From positions 1 through 17,110 of the forward strand of contig CAKQDQ010000042.1 in the NCBI GenBank assembly GCA_934229335.1: a stretch of DNA of 17,110 bases, read 5' to 3'. Below, one piece after another: positions 8,140-15,080 of this stretch. Below the pieces are notes generated by a model, which searched no databases, had not been told where the DNA came from, and saw only the letters and a program-made list of their open reading frames with translations. The first letter of the stretch is position 1. Every line of letters starts with the position of its first letter. This DNA is from an uncultured Prevotella sp. Its GTDB lineage: Bacteria; Bacteroidota; Bacteroidia; Bacteroidales; Bacteroidaceae. The position numbers and the translations under genes were made by a program.

Positions 8140-8658
8140 TTATAAGTCCTCAGCTTCGTTGATATAGTCAGCGGCATACTGTGCGTAATGTGCGGCAAAG
8201 CTCTCCGCTTGGTTTGGCGAAGTCTTCTTAATGAACTTCGCAGGCACTCCTCCCCATATCTCATGGGCACCCACCTTAGTCTTTCCTAATACCAATGCGC
8301 CAGCCGCAATGATAGCCCCTTCGCCAATATCCGCCTTATCGAGCACCGTTGCTCCCATGCCAATGAGACACCCTTTACGTAGTGTGCAGGCATGAACCGT
8401 AGCATTATGTCCTATCGTTACGTCGTCTTCCATCACCGTAGGTCCGGTAGTGTTAGTGACATGGACACACGCTCCGTCCTGAACATTGCATCGGTCGCCC
8501 ATCGTTATTGGCGCGACGTCACCACGAACCACTGCGCTGAACCATACCGAGCATTGCTTTCCCATTGTAACATCGCCCACTATCGCTGCCGTCTCGCTGA
8601 AATAGCAGCCTTCGCCCCACTTAGGAGTCTTGCCATATATAGTCTTTATTACCGCCAT
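8140..8658 (-). CDS. Gamma-carbonic-anhydrase-like hexapeptide-repeat protein (YrdA/PaaY type)
   Basis: A 172-residue left-handed beta-helix protein built from hexapeptide repeats (IVGDVTMG, ITMGDRCNV, VTIGHNATV, IGEGAIIAAG). It carries the features of the gamma-class carbonic anhydrase family: R45/D47 in VVRGDVAPI, Q60 in NVQDG, and three histidines, H66, H84 and H89, at the usual metal-ligand positions. The C-terminal IWGGVPAKFIKK is also typical. Family members form trimers with Zn or Fe between subunits; many short YrdA/PaaY types have unproven carbonic anhydrase activity, so the function is left open. It follows the M64 peptidase gene by 37 nt, suggesting co-transcription, though there is no obvious functional link. 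Confidence 0.92.
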   Translation of the reverse strand: MAVIKTIYGKTPKWGEGCYFSETAAIVGDVTMGKQCSVWFSAVVRGDVAPITMGDRCNVQDGACVHVTNTTGPTVMEDDVTIGHNATVHACTLRKGCLIGMGATVLDKADIGEGAIIAAGALVLGKTKVGAHEIWGGVPAKFIKKTSPNQAESFAAHYAQYAADYINEAEDL

Positions 8659-8695
8659 TGTCTTGATAATATTTTATGATACTGTAACAGTTTGT

Positions 8696-9961
8696 TTACA
8701 ATCCTGCTTTCGGCAAGTCCATCTTAATCAGCTTTGGTGCTGCCAGTGCAGGAGCATTAGTAATGACAGTCGATGGTATAGCCTTCACACCCCTTGCGTT
8801 ACTTGTAGCGTAGGAGGCGCGAGCAGGTGAGTCAAAGTATATAAAGTCGTTAACACTCCATTGCCATGAAGAGTTGGCAGCCTTCATGATACGCTTGTAA
8901 ATCATAGCCCTTGAAGCTACGTTGAATGTACCTGTCTTCGGATCATACGAAGGATTATCAGCTCGTAGCGTAGCGTTCATGATGCTAAAGTCACCGAAAC
9001 GGCAGAAGCCTGTAGAGTATTCAAAGGCTCCTGCATACCACTGTACGTCCGAGTTAGCGTATTCCGAACGCTGAGAGAATGGGTATAGCCATGAAGAATA
9101 CTCTATGCTGAATGTCTGGTTGGTGGTAGTAGCGTTGTTTCTGTAAGTCGTATTCTGGTAGAAACCGTAGTTCTTGCTCTCTTGATACTGCGTAATGACC
9201 GACGATTGCGGTATGCCCTTTGAAGCATAATAGTATTCGTCCGCCAACTTCGCAATGCCATGCCCCACGCCTTCGTGTCTGATTAGATACGGCATAACGT
9301 CAATGTTGTTGACTGTAGCGTATGCTGGCACATAAGATAGCGAGTACCCGTTAGGCGTACCGTCAGTAGCCGACTCGTCAGCCGCTAACAGTGTTACACC
9401 TTTATATATATTAGTGTTAAGCAACGTGATGATGAGCGACTTGTTAATGCGTCGTGTCAGTTCGGCGTTAGAATTAATTTGGTAAGCGTTGATAAGTGCC
9501 TTGCAAGCACAGTTCAGTATCGCTATCGAGTCACCGTAAACGTTACTGTCATTACCACTCGACAAACTCGTGCGCAGTCCAGTGCGCCTTTTAGTATAGT
9601 CCACACCGTCATGCGTTGAAGGAACCGCCACTTCTATCACGTCCACATATCCCTGCAGCGACTTCATCGGCTCCTGTTCAAAAATAGCATCCTTAGCCTT
9701 CTGTACGGCAGCCCTGTATTTTCCGTTGCTGATGTCGTTGCTTGTAAAGCCGTCGCCCATAATGATAATGTGGAAACCATCGCCAGAAGAGTGTGATTGC
9801 AGTACGGTATAAGTACTCAATTTCATAATAGAATCAGCGTACAGAGAGTCCATCTGCGCCTCAGTCAGCTGTTTTCTTGGTGGAGCAGGAATGTCATTGT
9901 CTATCGTTGTACAAGCGGCTATGCCGAGCAAAGCCGTCATTGCCCATAAGATTTTCTTCAT
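8696..9961 (-). CDS. M64 (IgA-peptidase-like) family lipoprotein metallopeptidase
   Basis: A 421-residue predicted lipoprotein: the signal sequence MKKILWAMTALLGIAAC places the lipidated cysteine at C17. The N-terminal half has the M64 hallmark IIIMGDGFTSNDI (about 66-78), followed by EPMKSLQGYVDVIEVAVPST. The active-site segment is HEGVGHGIAKLADEYYY (229-245): H229, E230 and H234 with ADEY downstream. Three residues separate E and the second H, so as read this is HExxxH rather than HExxH. Family M64 includes an immunoglobulin A peptidase, but most gut Bacteroidota members are uncharacterised and IgA cleavage should not be assumed. The product is probably anchored at the outer membrane. The gene lies 34 nt after the phosphopantetheinyl transferase gene. 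Confidence 0.87.
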   Translation of the reverse strand: MKKILWAMTALLGIAACTTIDNDIPAPPRKQLTEAQMDSLYADSIMKLSTYTVLQSHSSGDGFHIIIMGDGFTSNDISNGKYRAAVQKAKDAIFEQEPMKSLQGYVDVIEVAVPSTHDGVDYTKRRTGLRTSLSSGNDSNVYGDSIAILNCACKALINAYQINSNAELTRRINKSLIITLLNTNIYKGVTLLAADESATDGTPNGYSLSYVPAYATVNNIDVMPYLIRHEGVGHGIAKLADEYYYASKGIPQSSVITQYQESKNYGFYQNTTYRNNATTTNQTFSIEYSSWLYPFSQRSEYANSDVQWYAGAFEYSTGFCRFGDFSIMNATLRADNPSYDPKTGTFNVASRAMIYKRIMKAANSSWQWSVNDFIYFDSPARASYATSNARGVKAIPSTVITNAPALAAPKLIKMDLPKAGL

Positions 9962-9995
9962 ATCAGATACCCTTTAGTTCTCTTTCTTCGTAATA

Positions 9996-10589
9996 CTATC
10001 GTTTTTTCGTAGCCACACACCATGCGTATAGCCCGTTTTGTGCAATGTTGCCTTTCAGCTTAACACCTTGAGTGCGCTCCGTAGTCAGCACCGTCTTCAG
10101 GTCGTCCGTTATGCCCTCGCCCGTCAGCTTCAGCAAAGCCTCCTTACGTGTCCATAGCTCCGTGAACTTCTGGTCGGGGCTATCCGCCCTTAGTATCGCC
10201 TTATTCTCCGCTTCACTCATGCAGTATTCTGCAAGAGCAGGGGTGTAACGTCCCGTACATTCCACGTCAATGCCCACATTTTCCGTATCGCTCACCACGC
10301 ACGCTATGGCGCGTTTGCAGTGCGAGAAGTTAAAAGCTATGTCAACGCCAGCAATGTCTAACACAGGTTTTCCGTGTTCTCCAATGACAAAATGAGGTTG
10401 CTCCGTAATGCCGAAAGACTCTTTTAGCATATCACATAACAGCAGATACGACAAGCAACACTCCCTTCGCCCCTGTTCAAAGCGAAACTTCATAGCCGCT
10501 TCCCTTCGCCATTGTGGTAGGGAAGATATAAGAGCGTTGAGGCGTTCGCCGCTTGGTTCAGTGCTGTTTATGATACGATAGTCTGTCAT
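9996..10589 (-). CDS. 4'-phosphopantetheinyl transferase (Sfp superfamily)
   Basis: From the ATG at 10587-10589 the product has 197 residues; an in-frame TTG at 10613 would lie upstream of the predicted -7 box. Signature blocks are in order: GKPVLDIAGVDIAFNFSHC (73-91), VGIDVE (105-110, Mg2+-binding D108 and E110) and ELWTRKEALLKLTGEGI (144-160, the WxxKEA motif). The enzyme moves phosphopantetheine from CoA to a serine of acyl carrier protein (or of a PKS/NRPS carrier domain). It is divergent from fabI, so a role in priming fatty-acid ACP is the simplest reading, although Sfp-type enzymes often serve secondary metabolism. No PKS or NRPS gene is in the window. Confidence 0.92.
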   Translation of the reverse strand: MTDYRIINSTEPSGERLNALISSLPQWRREAAMKFRFEQGRRECCLSYLLLCDMLKESFGITEQPHFVIGEHGKPVLDIAGVDIAFNFSHCKRAIACVVSDTENVGIDVECTGRYTPALAEYCMSEAENKAILRADSPDQKFTELWTRKEALLKLTGEGITDDLKTVLTTERTQGVKLKGNIAQNGLYAWCVATKKR

Positions 10590-10601
10590 TTGTTCAGTGC
10601 T

Positions 10602-10609
10602 CAAAGTTA
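10602..10609 (-). promoter_or_regulatory. -7 box for the phosphopantetheinyl transferase gene
   Basis: The minus strand reads TAACTTTG, matching TAnnTTTG. It lies only 12 nt before the ATG, which would give a leader of fewer than 10 nt. I see no good -33 TTTG at the expected distance, so this is tentative. Confidence 0.45.
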
Positions 10610-10680
10610 ACAAAAAAATCTTTATCCGTTAACTTTTGTCGTAAGATTTTAATGTAATTGTCATTTTTTTCTGTTATCTA

Positions 10681-10711
10681 TTGTGTAATTCAAGCCTTCT
10701 TTGTATCTTTG
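10681..10711 (+). promoter_or_regulatory. Promoter of fabI
   Basis: TTG at 10681-10683 and TATCTTTG at 10704-10711 are 20 nt apart, fitting the Bacteroidota consensus. The predicted start near 10717 leaves a leader of about 32 nt, ending in an A/T-rich stretch without a Shine-Dalgarno. Confidence 0.7.
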
Positions 10712-10748
10712 CAGTCGAATTTACAATAAAAATAGTTATAAATTTCAA

Positions 10749-11609
10749 ATGGCTTACAACTTACTAAAGGGCAAGAGAGGCATCATCTTTGGTGCGCTCA
10801 ACGACCAGTCCATAGCATGGAAGGTAGCGGAGCGTGCGGTAGAAGAAGGTGCTCAGATTGTATTGACTAACACAGCGGTAGCCTGCCGCATGGGAACAAT
10901 CGCGGAACTCGCAAAGAAAACTAATGCAATAGTGATACCTGCCGACGCTACCAACGTGGCAGATCTCGAAAATCTCTTCGTAGAGGCGCAGAAGCAGCTT
11001 GGCGGAAAGATAGACTTTGTGCTCCATTCATGCGCAATGTCTGTCAATATGCGTAAGAAGCGTACTTACGACGACCTCGACTACGGATTCCTTGACAAGA
11101 CTCTTGACATCTCGGCAATATCATTCCACAAGATGATACAGGTGGCGAAGAAACTCGATGCAATCGCAGACTGCGGTTCAATCTTAGCACTTACCTACGT
11201 GGCAAGTCACAGAACCTTCTTCGGTTACAACGATATGGCAGACGCCAAGGCTCTGCTTGAGTCAATAGCACGCAGCTTCGGCTACATCTACGGTCGTGAA
11301 AAGGGTGTGCGCGTTAACTGTATCTCACAGTCACCAACGCCAACAACAGCAGGCAACGGCATCAAGGGCTTCGACGGTATGCTCGACTATGCAGACCGTA
11401 TGTCACCACTCGGCAACGCAAGTGCCGACGAGTGTGCCGACTACTGCATCGTTATGTTCTCAGACCTCACAAAGAAGGTTACCATGCAGACACTCTTCCA
11501 CGATGGCGGTTTCTCTAATATGGGAATGTCATTGCGCGGCATGACACAGTATAACAAGAGCTTCGTGGCTGAGAATACTGATGAAAACGGTAAAGTAATT
11601 TACGGATAA
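10749..11609 (+). CDS. fabI: Enoyl-[acyl-carrier-protein] reductase FabI
   Basis: A 286-residue short-chain dehydrogenase/reductase that reduces enoyl-ACP in the last step of each fatty-acid elongation cycle. The N-terminal nucleotide-binding segment GKRGIIFGALNDQSIAW (8-24) has the GA(x)5SIAW form characteristic of FabI. The catalytic Tyr/Lys pair is Y160 and K167 (YNDMADAK, the Yx6K spacing of FabI), with a further conserved Tyr150 in LTYVASHR. The start is the ATG at 10749: an in-frame TTG at 10701 overlaps the -7 promoter box and cannot be used. The 3' end runs into a 13-bp terminator hairpin. It is divergent from the carrier-protein-activating transferase gene. Confidence 0.96.
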   Translation: MAYNLLKGKRGIIFGALNDQSIAWKVAERAVEEGAQIVLTNTAVACRMGTIAELAKKTNAIVIPADATNVADLENLFVEAQKQLGGKIDFVLHSCAMSVNMRKKRTYDDLDYGFLDKTLDISAISFHKMIQVAKKLDAIADCGSILALTYVASHRTFFGYNDMADAKALLESIARSFGYIYGREKGVRVNCISQSPTPTTAGNGIKGFDGMLDYADRMSPLGNASADECADYCIVMFSDLTKKVTMQTLFHDGGFSNMGMSLRGMTQYNKSFVAENTDENGKVIYG

Positions 11610-11645
11610 TACCACTCCCTAAAGTACAAGGGAGAACGGATAAAG

Positions 11646-11692
11646 ATGGCGTTTCTCTCCTAATAACAGGTAGAGAAACGCCATTATGTTTT
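11646..11692 (+). terminator. Intrinsic terminator after fabI
   Basis: A perfect 13-bp stem (11646-11658 with 11672-11684) with a 13-nt loop is followed by TATGTTTT. A smaller 6-bp hairpin (11615-11620 with 11629-11634) precedes it. The next gene starts 45 nt after the stem with no recognisable promoter, so some read-through is possible. Confidence 0.8.
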
Positions 11693-11729
11693 AACATCAC
11701 CACCAACAACAATACTATACCATACAACA

Positions 11730-13196
11730 ATGGGAGGCTTTTTCGGAACCATTTCAAAGAAGAAATGTATAGCAGACCTTTTCTACGGTACTGACTACCA
11801 GTCACATCTCGGAACACGTCGCGGCGGTCTGGCGACATTTAACAAGGAGACGGGCTTCGTGCGTCGCATACACAAACTGGAGAGCAGTTATTTCCGTTCA
11901 CAGTTTGAAGACGAACTGAGCAACTTCGACGGCACCAGCGGCATAGGCGTGATAAGCGATACCGACGCGCAGCCAATGCTCTACAACTCTCACCTCGGTC
12001 GCTTCGCACTGGTAACGGTAGCGAGAATAAACAACAGCGAGGAGATAGCGCAGCAGCTGTTGAAGGAGAATATGCACCTGTCGGAGTTCTCTTCAGGCAA
12101 GATAAACCCAACGGAGCTTATCGGTCTGCTCATACTGAAAGGCAAGAACTATGTTGAAGGCATAGAAAACGTATACCGCACGGTAAAAGGCTCGTGCTCT
12201 ATGCTGCTGCTAACAGAAGACGGTATCATAGCAGCCCGTGACTTTTGGGGCAGAACACCTATCGTGATAGGCAAGAAAGACGGTGCCATGGCAGCCACAT
12301 CAGAGTCTACCGCCTTCCCTAATCTTGACTACGATACCGAGTACTACGTAGGTCCTGGCGAGATAGTACGCCTCACTGCCGACGGCATGGAGGTACTGCG
12401 TAAGGCAGAAGAGAATATGCAGATCTGCTCATTCCTGTGGATATACTATGGCTTCCCTACATCCTTCTACGAAGGAAAGAACGTGGAAGAGATGCGATAT
12501 GAGACAGGTAGAGTGATGGGTGAGGAAGACGACGTGGAGGTTGATGCCGCAGGCGGTATACCAGACTCTGGACTCGGTATGGCGACAGGTTACGCCGACG
12601 GTCACAAGGTGCCTTACCAGCGTTGCATATCAAAGTATACACCAACATGGCCACGCAGCTTTATGCCTTCAAACCAGGAGATGCGTAACCTCGTAGCGAG
12701 AATGAAACTGATACCAAACCAGTCGATGATGAAAGGTAAGCGATGCCTCTTCTGCGACGACTCCATAGTGCGCGGCACCCAGTTGCGTGAGAATACCGTG
12801 GTGCTCAAGAAACTTGGAGCCAAGGAAGTGCATATGCGCATAGCCTGTCCACCGCTAATCTGGGGATGCCCATTCATCAACTTCTCCGCTTCAAAGACCG
12901 AGTTGGAGTTGATAACACGCCGTGTGATACTCGACCTTGAGACACAGTCGGGCAAGGCAACCATGCTCGACGACGCACAGACAGCCACCGTTGTAAATAT
13001 ACCAGAAGACAGGCTGAAGGCGTATGCCACCACAGGCTCGCCAGAATATAACGCCATGGTGGACGAGATAGCAAAGCGACTGAATCTCGACTCGCTGAAG
13101 TTCTCAAAGATAGAGACCATTATCAAGGCTATAGGACTGCCTAAGTGTAAGGTCTGCACCCACTGCTTCGATGGCAGTTCGGCGCACACCATCTAA
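11730..13196 (+). CDS. PurF-like amidophosphoribosyltransferase paralogue lacking the glutaminase cysteine
   Basis: A 488-residue protein with the two-domain plan of glutamine PRPP amidotransferase: an N-terminal Ntn-type glutaminase domain (about 1-230) and a phosphoribosyltransferase domain (about 240-480). PurF begins MCG, where Cys is the nucleophile; this protein begins MGGFFG. The HRGQxG and NGN signatures are also altered (SHLGTRRGGLA at 26-35; ARINNSEEI). The PRPP motif LFCDDSIVRGT (340-350) is intact. Cysteines C233, C380, C473 and C476 lie where B. subtilis-type PurF has its iron-sulphur ligands; C479 is additional. I infer a protein that keeps PRPP binding but cannot hydrolyse glutamine, so it may use free ammonia or another partner, or be regulatory. 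No purine gene is adjacent. I recall similar MGGFFG proteins in other Bacteroidales. Confidence 0.85.
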   Translation: MGGFFGTISKKKCIADLFYGTDYQSHLGTRRGGLATFNKETGFVRRIHKLESSYFRSQFEDELSNFDGTSGIGVISDTDAQPMLYNSHLGRFALVTVARINNSEEIAQQLLKENMHLSEFSSGKINPTELIGLLILKGKNYVEGIENVYRTVKGSCSMLLLTEDGIIAARDFWGRTPIVIGKKDGAMAATSESTAFPNLDYDTEYYVGPGEIVRLTADGMEVLRKAEENMQICSFLWIYYGFPTSFYEGKNVEEMRYETGRVMGEEDDVEVDAAGGIPDSGLGMATGYADGHKVPYQRCISKYTPTWPRSFMPSNQEMRNLVARMKLIPNQSMMKGKRCLFCDDSIVRGTQLRENTVVLKKLGAKEVHMRIACPPLIWGCPFINFSASKTELELITRRVILDLETQSGKATMLDDAQTATVVNIPEDRLKAYATTGSPEYNAMVDEIAKRLNLDSLKFSKIETIIKAIGLPKCKVCTHCFDGSSAHTI

Positions 13197-13218
13197 GGCG
13201 TCACTGACGAAAGATGAT

Positions 13219-13262
13219 ATTGTTGGGACTGCCTCTTCGCAGGTAGTCCCAACAATCGTTTT
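13219..13262 (+). terminator. Intrinsic terminator after the PurF-like gene
   Basis: A 16-bp stem with one G-T pair (13219-13234 with 13241-13256) around a 6-nt loop is followed by CGTTTTG. It lies 22 nt after the stop codon. Confidence 0.8.
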
Positions 13263-13301
13263 GCGACCCCATAGAGATTACAATCTGAAAGCATAGAGAT
13301 A

Positions 13302-13424
13302 GCAACACGAAAGCACTGCTTTCACGTTGCGATTTGGGTGCTTTCGTGTTGCGAAAGCACCCAAATCGCAACGTGAAGAAATCATAGTGAAAACTGTAAG
13401 CAAAACACACTTCATAGCTTACAG
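13302..13424. repeat. Large perfect inverted repeat with a competing upstream arm, in the 323-nt intergenic stretch
   Basis: 13321-13346 pairs perfectly with 13352-13377 (26 bp, 5-nt loop). An upstream segment, 13302-13316, is the exact complement of 13338-13352, so it could open the hairpin. A further 8-bp stem pairs 13394-13401 with 13417-13424. There is no T tract, so this is not a standard terminator. The rest of 13197-13519 holds the terminator of the PurF-like gene and, near the BASS start, short complementary pairs (13444-13450 with 13484-13490; 13452-13457 with 13497-13502). I see no gene or clear TAnnTTTG promoter there. Confidence 0.85.
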
Positions 13425-13519
13425 ATTGAAACATAATTCGTAGTTAAGGGCGGTTCTGTAAGTTATCACCTATTATAGAATCACCCTTAAACGTTAAGAA
13501 CCCCATAATATAGAAATAA

Positions 13520-14386
13520 ATGTCAAGTCTACTAATAGTACTCCCCATACTTACGCTGCTGATGTTCGACCTCGGACTAACCTTACAGCCGCGTGACTTC
13601 ATGCTCATAGCACGCCGCCCCCGTGCCGTCCTCGTAGGATTGTGCGGACAACTACTGCTGTTGCCCCTCATAGCCTACGCCCTTGCCACCGCCTTCTCCC
13701 TGCCGCCATATATGTTCATTGGCGTGATGTTGATAGCCTGCTGTCCGGGAGGGTCGTCAAGCAACATCTTCTCAATGCTTGCCAAAGGCGACGTAGCACT
13801 CTCCGTGTCGCTCACCGCATTCAGTTCGGTGCTGACACTCATCACCCTACCTATAGTGATGGGGTATGCCACAGCCGCGGCAGGAACGTCCGTCGGCATC
13901 CACCTGCCCATAGGCGGACTGTTGATGCAAAACCTCGTAACGATGCTTGTACCTATAGTAGCAGGCATAGTAGTAAGAATGAAGTGGGTGAAAGCGGCAG
14001 AACGTATAGATAGAGTACTCTCAAAGATAGCCTTCCCAGCCCTTATGCTGTTAGCAGGAATGTTCTTCGTGCAGCATCATGACACCATATCCGACAACTT
14101 CTCAGCCCTCGGACTATGCGTAACAATGCTTATCCTTCTCTCAGTCACCGCGGCATACTGCAGCGGAAAGGCATGCTGTCTTAATACAAAAGAACGTCGC
14201 ACCATAGTGATAGAGGTGGGAATGCAGAACGCCGCACAAGCAATAGCGATAGCCTCAAGCCCATTAGTGTTCAACAATGGCGCCATTGCCATACCAGCCA
14301 TAGTCTACGCGCTGATGATGAACGTAGTGCTTCTGGTGTATGTAGGTGCATTGAGAGGCGTAAAGGCACGCGAGAGGACTTTTTAG
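13520..14386 (+). CDS. Bile acid:sodium symporter (BASS) family transporter
   Basis: A 288-residue polytopic inner-membrane protein with about nine or ten hydrophobic helices. Family signatures are CPGGSSSNIFSMLAKGDVALS-like (75-95) and IEVGMQNAAQAIAIAS (231-246), which carries the sodium-site residues E232, Q236 and N237. Members take up bile acids, 2-keto acids, pantothenate or pyrimidine precursors with Na+, so the substrate cannot be assigned. The bile-acid name is only a family label. No terminator follows: the stop is 8 nt before the -33 box of the next operon's promoter, and its transcript may run into that leader. Confidence 0.92.
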   Translation: MSSLLIVLPILTLLMFDLGLTLQPRDFMLIARRPRAVLVGLCGQLLLLPLIAYALATAFSLPPYMFIGVMLIACCPGGSSSNIFSMLAKGDVALSVSLTAFSSVLTLITLPIVMGYATAAAGTSVGIHLPIGGLLMQNLVTMLVPIVAGIVVRMKWVKAAERIDRVLSKIAFPALMLLAGMFFVQHHDTISDNFSALGLCVTMLILLSVTAAYCSGKACCLNTKERRTIVIEVGMQNAAQAIAIASSPLVFNNGAIAIPAIVYALMMNVVLLVYVGALRGVKARERTF

Positions 14387-14394
14387 AAAAATAA

Positions 14395-14426
14395 TTTGGT
14401 GGTATCAGCATATTTTCTTAACTTTG
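14395..14426 (+). promoter_or_regulatory. Promoter of the ACT-UPF0210-DapDH operon
   Basis: TTTG (14395-14398) and TAACTTTG (14419-14426) are separated by exactly 20 nt, the best promoter match in the window. The predicted start near 14432 leaves a leader of about 350 nt before the ATG at 14781, unusually long for the window. Confidence 0.8.
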
Positions 14427-14439
14427 CAAAAATAATATG

Positions 14440-14694
14440 TTTTGGCTAATAAGTAAGTGCTCAAAATTATTTTAATATTTAATATAGGCAATTTTGAGGC
14501 AGTTAGTTTCACTGTTAGAGGGTTCCTGTCCCCCGGTAACGGGGGAACCGAAGGGAGTTAATGCAAGCATTGTGACCGAAAACAGGGGAAGCAGATGACC
14601 AAAAGAGACTGTATTAAATATTCTCAATAATACAAGAACATTAACTTACTTATTTGTAAAAATAATTTTGAATACTTACTTATAGTAACCAAAA
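14440..14694 (+). ncRNA. Structured leader RNA, candidate novel cis-regulatory element
   Basis: The outer arms 14440-14473 and 14659-14694 pair over about 30 positions: 6 bp (TTTTGG/CCAAAA), 10 bp (14449-14458 with 14674-14683) and 13 bp (14461-14473 with 14659-14671). Immediately inside, 14474-14484 pairs with 14612-14622 (11 bp). The core has hairpins at 14500-14514, 14521-14549 (GGTT and CCCCC strands, GGTAAC loop, CCTGT bulge) and 14560-14571. The bulge CCTGT (14525-14529) can pair with ACAGG (14582-14586) as a pseudoknot. A second ACTTACTTATT (14644-14654) can replace the outer arm by pairing with 14448-14458. I did not recognise lysine, TPP, SAM, cobalamin, FMN or ZTP consensus sequences. 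Function and ligand are unknown. The rest of the 394-nt gap holds the promoter and a 16-nt tandem duplication (14706-14737). Confidence 0.6.
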
Positions 14695-14780
14695 TGTTAG
14701 ATACTAAAAAGTAATGACGATAAAAAGTCAATACGATAGGAACTAAAAAACAAAACAACTAAACATAAAGATTATATAAT

Positions 14781-15053
14781 ATGACACGAGCAATCATCAC
14801 CGTAGTAGGTAAAGACACCGTAGGTATCATAGCGAAGGTATGCACATACCTCGCTGACAGTCAGATAAACATTCTTGATATATCACAGACCATAGTGCAA
14901 GATTTCTTCAACATGATGATGATTGTGGATATGTCACGTTGTAATACAGCCTTTGAGCAGGTTGCGGCAGACCTTACTACCGTCGGTAATGAGATGGGTG
15001 TACAGGTGAAATGCCAGTTGGAAGACATCTTCGATAAGATGCACCGTATCTAA
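14781..15053 (+). CDS. ACT-domain protein (UPF0237-type, small-molecule-binding regulator)
   Basis: A 90-residue protein made almost entirely of one ACT domain (about 3-77). It starts with the typical ITVVGKDTVGIIAKVCTYLADSQINILDISQTI, spread over residues 6-38: a beta strand, the turn with the conserved Gly that contacts amino-acid ligands, then helix and strand. Stand-alone ACT proteins usually form dimers and bind amino acids to control a partner. It lies 27 nt before the UPF0210 gene, an arrangement I recall as widespread in bacteria, so the two products probably work together. The long structured leader upstream suggests expression control at the RNA level. Confidence 0.93.
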   Translation: MTRAIITVVGKDTVGIIAKVCTYLADSQINILDISQTIVQDFFNMMMIVDMSRCNTAFEQVAADLTTVGNEMGVQVKCQLEDIFDKMHRI

Positions 15054-15080
15054 AACAACCTATAATTCTGTAGCAAAAGA

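Noticed and set aside
10701..10748. TTG start extending FabI by 16 residues
   Set aside because: This codon overlaps the TATCTTTG -7 box, and the extension does not resemble the FabI N-terminus. The ATG at 10749 gives the normal beginning.
13201..13434. Minus-strand open frame of 77 codons in the gap after the PurF-like gene
   Set aside because: It runs through the terminator and the 26-bp hairpin, and its translation has no recognisable features.
14485..14611. Lysine, cobalamin or other known riboswitch
   Set aside because: The neighbouring DAP gene and the CTGTCCCCC and CCGAAG words prompted comparison, but the remaining conserved blocks of the lysine and cobalamin riboswitches, as I remember them, are absent. 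An Infernal search is needed to be sure.
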